A DNA stretch of 9,405 nucleotides, from NCBI GenBank assembly GCA_910588295.1, contig CAJUQO010000077.1:1756-11160 (forward strand), read 5' to 3'. The stretch comes from an uncultured Lachnospiraceae bacterium. GTDB taxonomy: Bacteria > Bacillota > Clostridia > Lachnospirales > Lachnospiraceae. The notes beneath the pieces are model-generated. The model was not told the DNA's origin. It was given only the letters and a program-made list of their open reading frames with translations, and ran no database searches. The translations under genes and the position numbers were made by a program. Every line of letters begins with the position of its first letter. Position 1 is the stretch's first letter. Of the stretch, positions 6,545-9,405 are shown in pieces.

Positions 6545-7471
6545 TCATGCAAATAAAGACCCTATGATAAACAGTGCGGCAAGATGCAGAGGGTAAAATA
6601 CATAGAAAAACCATTTCCATGACCGGCCCTTCTCCCTGTTATACAGCAGCATAAAAGGAAGCGCGCCTATTTCCAGCCACTGACAGCTCCATGCGGGCCA
6701 TTTCCCCATACCGGCAGCGCCGGGAGGATTACCGACGACTAATGTATACACCCATTCGCTTACAGTAAAAAACAGATCCCCCCGTCCGGTTCCGGCCCAC
6801 TGTTCGTAAAGGCCGTTGATCCACAGCGCCACAGGCTGCACGGGCCTTAGATAGACCTCGACAATCAGGCACCAGGCCGCATAGCCTATGGCCAGTTTGC
6901 GTTTGCCATTTTTCAGAAAGTACAGAAGTATCCCCAGCAGACAGGCAAAGCATCCTCCATCACAGGTAAACAAGGATCCTAAAAAGGCAGAAACCAGTAC
7001 AGGCGGTAAAGATAAAGTCTCTGGCAGACTGCCGAAAACCATCAGATATCCCACAGCAAATTCCCACAAAAGCACCCCGCTAAACAGACAGGCCCTTTTC
7101 CAGCCTTTGAAGCGGGTTAGAATGGTGATGAACACAGCTGTAATAAACAACGTTGAAAAGATATTGTTTTCGTTATACGCACTGTAAGCCGGGCCATAGC
7201 CCGCAAAAAAGGGAAAGACTATTTCCAACCCGCACCACAGCAGAGCCATTGCTACAGAAGCCAGATAGAGCCGCAGAAGATATCTCTTCCTGTTCTTCGT
7301 ATATTCCAATCCCCAGCACATACAGAAGAAGAAGAGCGGCGCCGACAGCCTGCCTACATACCGCAGCCATCCCGGCATCCCTGGCAGGAATTCCCCGATA
7401 TGATCAATGACCATGAGAACCAGAGCGATGATTTTCAGATGGAATGTTGTAAATCCTTTTATCTCTTTCAT
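6545..7471 (-). CDS. TraX-family membrane protein (acyltransferase-like)
   Basis: A 308-aa protein with eight to ten hydrophobic segments. It begins MKEIKGFTTFHLKIIALVLM and has the family hallmark IDHIG at residues 22-26 in the first membrane helix, then GRLSAPLFFFCMCWG (about 41-55). Near the C-terminus FYVFYPLHLAAL carries the second conserved His. These are typical of the TraX family (PF05857). The F-plasmid member N-acetylates pilin; chromosomal Firmicute members are thought to be membrane acyltransferases of unknown substrate. Nothing conjugative is seen nearby, so a cell-envelope role is more likely here. The ATG at 7471 has AAGGA 7 bases upstream. It lies 92 bases downstream of the secreted-protein gene at 7564-8091 on the same strand with no clear terminator between, so co-transcription is possible. 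Confidence 0.88.
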   Translation of the reverse strand: MKEIKGFTTFHLKIIALVLMVIDHIGEFLPGMPGWLRYVGRLSAPLFFFCMCWGLEYTKNRKRYLLRLYLASVAMALLWCGLEIVFPFFAGYGPAYSAYNENNIFSTLFITAVFITILTRFKGWKRACLFSGVLLWEFAVGYLMVFGSLPETLSLPPVLVSAFLGSLFTCDGGCFACLLGILLYFLKNGKRKLAIGYAAWCLIVEVYLRPVQPVALWINGLYEQWAGTGRGDLFFTVSEWVYTLVVGNPPGAAGMGKWPAWSCQWLEIGALPFMLLYNREKGRSWKWFFYVFYPLHLAALFIIGSLFA

Positions 7472-7563
7472 TACTGTTTCCTTATTGGCAATTATGTTTT
7501 CTTGTTGGCCGCATTTTCAGGCAAACTGCCGACCATTAAACGCTGTCTGAATAGCCGGACATA

Positions 7564-8091
7564 TTATAAAGTGGTACGCTTTACGTTTCCTTCAAACCAC
7601 GAAGGAGCTTTGAAGCTCAAATAATAGTGCTTCTTGCTACTCAAGCCTGTGATTTTTGTGGAAGAAGACGAATTAGCTTTTACTTTGATGGTTCTTATGG
7701 AACCGCTGCTTTCGGTTTCCTTTTCATACAATCTTACGACCAACTCGCTGGAGTTTTTATTTTTGACAGTGATCAAAACCCTTGATATGCCCGTAAAACA
7801 TTTATCCGTATACAATGTGGACTCTTTTGCATTGCCATGGAATGTCAGCGTTCCATTTTTGCCAATATTAACGGGAGATCCTTTTCCTGGGCGCTTAAGT
7901 CCATACGGGCTAATGCCGTCTGTACCCATCGACGGAATTTCTGTAGAGACATTCAGCCCGTATTCATTGTATTCATCTGCGGAAAGATTATTTGTTCCAG
8001 CAGCAAGAATGGAGTTTGAATTGCAAGTAACGATGAAAGCAAGCGCCAGTAAAAAACCGATCACTTTTTGTGCAAGTCCTTTTTTCAACAT
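7564..8091 (-). CDS. Secreted protein with signal peptide, function unknown
   Basis: A 175-aa protein. MLKKGLAQK and a hydrophobic core (residues 10-22) followed by SILAAG give a signal peptide with cleavage around 30-31. The mature part starts with a low-complexity lead (EYNEYGLNV at 40-48, ISPYG at 60-64) and continues as a Ser/Thr/Lys-rich, probably beta-sandwich domain (STLYTDK, VLITVKNK, LVVRLYEKE, TIKVKANSSSS, HYYLSFKAPSWFEG). This layout, an EYGLxV stretch and an ISPxG motif before a beta domain, recalls small secreted proteins seen in other Clostridia; I cannot name a family. No enzyme motif or cell-wall sorting signal is present. The ATG at 8091 has AGAGG 8 bases upstream. It diverges from the PadR gene and has its own promoter with a leader of about 120 bases. 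Confidence 0.8.
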   Translation of the reverse strand: MLKKGLAQKVIGFLLALAFIVTCNSNSILAAGTNNLSADEYNEYGLNVSTEIPSMGTDGISPYGLKRPGKGSPVNIGKNGTLTFHGNAKESTLYTDKCFTGISRVLITVKNKNSSELVVRLYEKETESSGSIRTIKVKANSSSSTKITGLSSKKHYYLSFKAPSWFEGNVKRTTL

Positions 8092-8217
8092 GGATTATGC
8101 CTCTTTTCTTTGATATAAATTTGATTGCCTGAAAAATCTGCTTATTCTATTGCCTGTTGCAGAAATATTCTCTATGTACTATTCATTGGTATATCACCCT
8201 TTCAGTTGATAAGCAAT

Positions 8218-8246
8218 AATATATACTTTTTTAAATATATTGTCAA
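8218..8246 (-). promoter_or_regulatory. Promoter of the secreted-protein gene
   Basis: On the minus strand TTGACA (8246-8241), a perfect -35 box, and TATATT (8223-8218), 5 of 6 to the -10 consensus, are 17 bases apart. Transcription would start near 8211 and leave a leader of about 120 bases before the ATG at 8091. The leader has a direct repeat CAGGCAAT but no riboswitch that I recognise. Confidence 0.68.
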
Positions 8247-8249
8247 TAT
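8237..8249. promoter_or_regulatory. Palindrome over the -35 box, candidate operator
   Basis: ATATTGTCAATAT is a perfect inverted repeat of 6-bp arms around one central base. It covers the -35 box of the minus-strand promoter and lies about 20 bases upstream of the plus-strand -35 box. This is a natural place for the neighbouring PadR repressor to bind, although the sequence is not the classic ATGT-N8-ACAT site and AT-rich DNA yields such dyads by chance. Confidence 0.4.
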
Positions 8250-8269
8250 TTATTTAGATAAAAAAGGTA

Positions 8270-8297
8270 TTGTTTTTTTAATAAACTTAGATATAAT
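8270..8297 (+). promoter_or_regulatory. Promoter of the PadR cassette
   Basis: TATAAT at 8292-8297 is a perfect -10 box, with TTGTTT (8270-8275, 3 of 6) 16 bases upstream. The start codon at 8318 is only 21 bases past the -10 box, so the leader is short and consists almost only of the AAGGAG ribosome binding site. Confidence 0.65.
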
Positions 8298-8317
8298 ATA
8301 TATAAAAAGGAGAGGGT

Positions 8318-8677
8318 ATGGCAAAACAGCAAGATACATTCAAAAAAGGATCTGTGGAGATGCTTCTTCTATATCTTCTGCAGGAAGGGGATCTGTATGG
8401 TTATCAGATTTCCCAATATATAAAAGAGCGCTCCGAAGGAATCCTGGTGGTGCCGGAAGGATCCCTGTATCCCGCACTTTACCGGATGCTGGACAAGGGC
8501 TATATCAGTGACGAGAAAAGACAGGTGGGAAAACGACTGACCAGGGTGTATTACCACCTGGAGCCTGCGGGGAAAGCTTATCTGGACACATTGCTGGAAA
8601 GCTATATGCGGACGAATAAGGGAATCCGGCTTGTGCTTGGCTCCATACCCCCAAATCTCTTCCCTGATAATGGGTGA
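8318..8677 (+). CDS. PadR-family winged-helix transcriptional regulator
   Basis: A 119-aa protein covering a complete short PadR domain (PF03551). The N-terminal helix GSVEMLLLYLLQEGDLYGYQ (residues 11-30) and the recognition region EGSLYPALYRMLDKGYI (47-63) are canonical, followed by the beta wing (KRLTRVYYHLEPAGKAYL, 72-89) and a short dimerisation helix ending near 119. It begins at the ATG at 8318 with AAGGAG 5 bases upstream. It belongs to the PadR-s2 type size class, which lacks a long C-terminal domain. Members usually repress their own operon and a neighbour, and release DNA on binding a ligand or when partner conditions change. Its stop codon touches the ribosome binding site of the membrane protein gene, so the two are co-expressed. 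The promoter dyad at 8237-8249 is a candidate target. Confidence 0.93.
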   Translation: MAKQQDTFKKGSVEMLLLYLLQEGDLYGYQISQYIKERSEGILVVPEGSLYPALYRMLDKGYISDEKRQVGKRLTRVYYHLEPAGKAYLDTLLESYMRTNKGIRLVLGSIPPNLFPDNG

Positions 8678-8690
8678 AAGGAGCATGTTG

Positions 8691-9074
8691 TTGAAAGACG
8701 AAAGAAAAAAATACATGAAACAGGTTCGGGCGTTGCTTCCCGTATATGGCGCTCCGGAAAGGCGTTTTTTGAAGGGACTGGAGAACAGCCTGGAGGAATA
8801 TTTGTTAGAGCATCCTGCGGCGGTTCTCTCCGATTTTGAAGACCGTTTCGGAGCGCCGCATGATGTTGTGAGGGAATATGTTTCTAATATTGATGTGGAT
8901 ATTCTCTATAGACGCTTAGAAATTGCGAAATATGTACGGATGGTATGTATAGGAGCTTTACTGGCAATCACTCTTTTGTCTGTAATAGAGAATTACCGTG
9001 ATTATAAGGCGGATCAGATATTCAGGGAAAATATTCCTTATTCTGTAGAAGAGACGATAGAGTATCTTCCTTAA
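8691..9074 (+). CDS. Small membrane protein paired with PadR, resembling DUF6120
   Basis: A 127-aa protein: a charged helical cytoplasmic domain (residues 1-80, with RFLKGLENSLEEYLLEHP and DRFGAPHDVVREYVSNI), one membrane helix at about 82-99 and a 28-residue external tail that ends YSVEETIEYLP. The FGxPxxVxxxY pattern is the hallmark of the DUF1700/DUF6120-like partners that accompany PadR regulators and are thought to act with them, possibly as anti-regulators or sensors; the family name is from memory. The start is uncertain. AAAGGAG (8677-8683) is only one base from the ATG at 8685 but 7 from the TTG at 8691, which also gives the usual MKDERKKYMKQ opening. An in-frame ATG at 8670 overlaps padR but lacks a binding site. 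The tail motif recurs in the next gene. Confidence 0.8.
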   Translation: MKDERKKYMKQVRALLPVYGAPERRFLKGLENSLEEYLLEHPAAVLSDFEDRFGAPHDVVREYVSNIDVDILYRRLEIAKYVRMVCIGALLAITLLSVIENYRDYKADQIFRENIPYSVEETIEYLP

Positions 9075-9197
9075 AACAATATGGAGGAAAAAATGAAAAA
9101 AGTTATTTCTATTTTATTATGTTGTATGCTATTCGCTGTTAATGTGAGCGCTGCGGATGATGTTGCTTACTCTGTTGATGAAACTATAGAATATCTG
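9039..9197 (+). repeat. Ten-codon motif repeated in two adjacent genes
   Basis: Positions 9039-9068 encode YSVEETIEYL at the end of the membrane protein, and 9168-9197 encode YSVDETIEYL in the secreted protein. The copies are 23 of 30 bases identical, and all seven differences are at third codon positions. Six are silent and one changes Glu to Asp. Confidence 0.75.
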
Positions 9198-9356
9198 GAA
9201 GATGGCAGTTATTTTGTTACCAAGACAGAGAAAATCTCTGATTCTACTGGAATACAGCTTTTTTCCGGGATGTCTACCTGCTCAGGGAAACGCACCAAGA
9301 CACACAAATTGCCCTCTGGTGTTAAGCTATGGGAAGTTAGTGTGACTGGTATATAA
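9093..9356 (+). CDS. Small secreted protein, apparently truncated
   Basis: An 87-aa product. The ATG at 9093 has GGAGG 5 bases upstream (an in-frame ATG at 9081 overlaps that site). MKKVISILLCCMLFAVNVSA is a signal peptide with cleavage around residues 20-21. The mature protein opens DDVAYSVDETIEYLEDGSYF and continues with Ser/Thr/Lys-rich sequence to LWEVSVTGI. I recall a group of clostridial secreted proteins with a TIEYLEDGSYF opening, an LWxVxVTGTF segment in the middle and a further 60-80 residues of Thr/Ser-rich beta sequence; this copy stops exactly at VTG, as if the second half were missing. It is the third gene of the PadR cassette, 18 bases after the membrane protein gene, with no separate promoter visible. 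Function unknown. Confidence 0.72.
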   Translation: MKKVISILLCCMLFAVNVSAADDVAYSVDETIEYLEDGSYFVTKTEKISDSTGIQLFSGMSTCSGKRTKTHKLPSGVKLWEVSVTGI

Positions 9357-9358
9357 AT

Positions 9359-9405
9359 TGTACCCCTTGTCAAGGACATTTTGAATTTGTGTAGTACCCG
9401 ATTTT
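9359..9405 (+). mobile_element. Possible end of an insertion sequence (IS3/IS150-like)
   Basis: After the truncated gene the sequence reads TGTACCCCTTGTCAAGGACA, which starts TGTAC and has GGACA about 15 bases later, like the terminal repeats of IS150-group elements as I remember them. Only 47 bases are in the window, no transposase is visible and no target duplication can be checked. It is a guess that would explain the truncation; the stop codon at 9354-9356 just before it means the gene end does not coincide perfectly with this boundary. Confidence 0.25.

Noticed and set aside
6540..6556. TTGCATG repeated near the TraX stop as a terminator
   Set aside because: The copies are direct, not inverted, so they cannot form a stem.
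7634..8113. A 159-codon plus-strand open frame
   Set aside because: It is antisense to the secreted protein with a clear signal peptide, and no ribosome binding site precedes its start.
8170..8200. Four-codon leader peptide (ATG AAT AGT ACA TAG) on the minus strand in the long leader
   Set aside because: It has an AGGGTGAT sequence upstream, but such tiny frames are common by chance and nothing links it to attenuation.

Overview
The window looks like a chromosomal segment of a gut-type Firmicute, most likely a Lachnospiraceae-like Clostridia. The grounds are strong AGGAGG-type ribosome binding sites, TTG starts, a two-gene PadR/membrane-protein cassette, a TraX-family acyltransferase-like protein and small secreted proteins of clostridial type. 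The ABC-transporter half (about 1-5920) is GC-rich by eye. The right-hand part, especially 8100-8320, is very AT-rich. I see no rRNA, tRNA or CRISPR array.

Left block (1-2275, + strand): the tail of one ABC-2 type permease, a second permease, an ABC ATPase and a single-pass membrane-anchored protein form a tightly overlapping operon. Second block (5923-2551, - strand): a membrane-anchored extracytoplasmic protein, permease A, permease B and an ABC ATPase form a second operon that converges on the first. The two sets match in parts list, ATPase length (214 aa each), register of the ATPase motifs and even the overlaps between genes, but the anchored protein is last in one and first in the other. 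Both ATPases carry glutamate instead of glutamine in the Q-loop, as in lantibiotic-immunity (LanF-type) ATPases. I therefore read the region as two related export, immunity or envelope-protection transporters. The 275-bp gap between them holds a long hairpin, a short hairpin and a clear intrinsic terminator for the minus-strand operon.

Right block (6053-9405): this part is rich in secreted and membrane proteins. It holds, on the minus strand, a frameshifted small secreted protein (pseudogene), a TraX-family polytopic membrane protein and a 175-aa secreted protein. Diverging from these on the plus strand is a cassette of a PadR-family repressor, a small membrane protein resembling DUF6120 and a small secreted protein that appears cut short, followed by sequence that may be the end of an insertion element. 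The divergent gap has a good promoter on each strand and a 13-bp palindrome over the minus-strand -35 box, so the PadR protein may control both directions.

The most unusual observation is a ten-residue motif, YSV(E/D)ETIEYL. It occurs at the C-terminal tail of the small membrane protein and again at the mature N-terminus of the secreted protein encoded next to it. Seven of the ten codons differ at the third base, yet only one residue changes (Glu/Asp).
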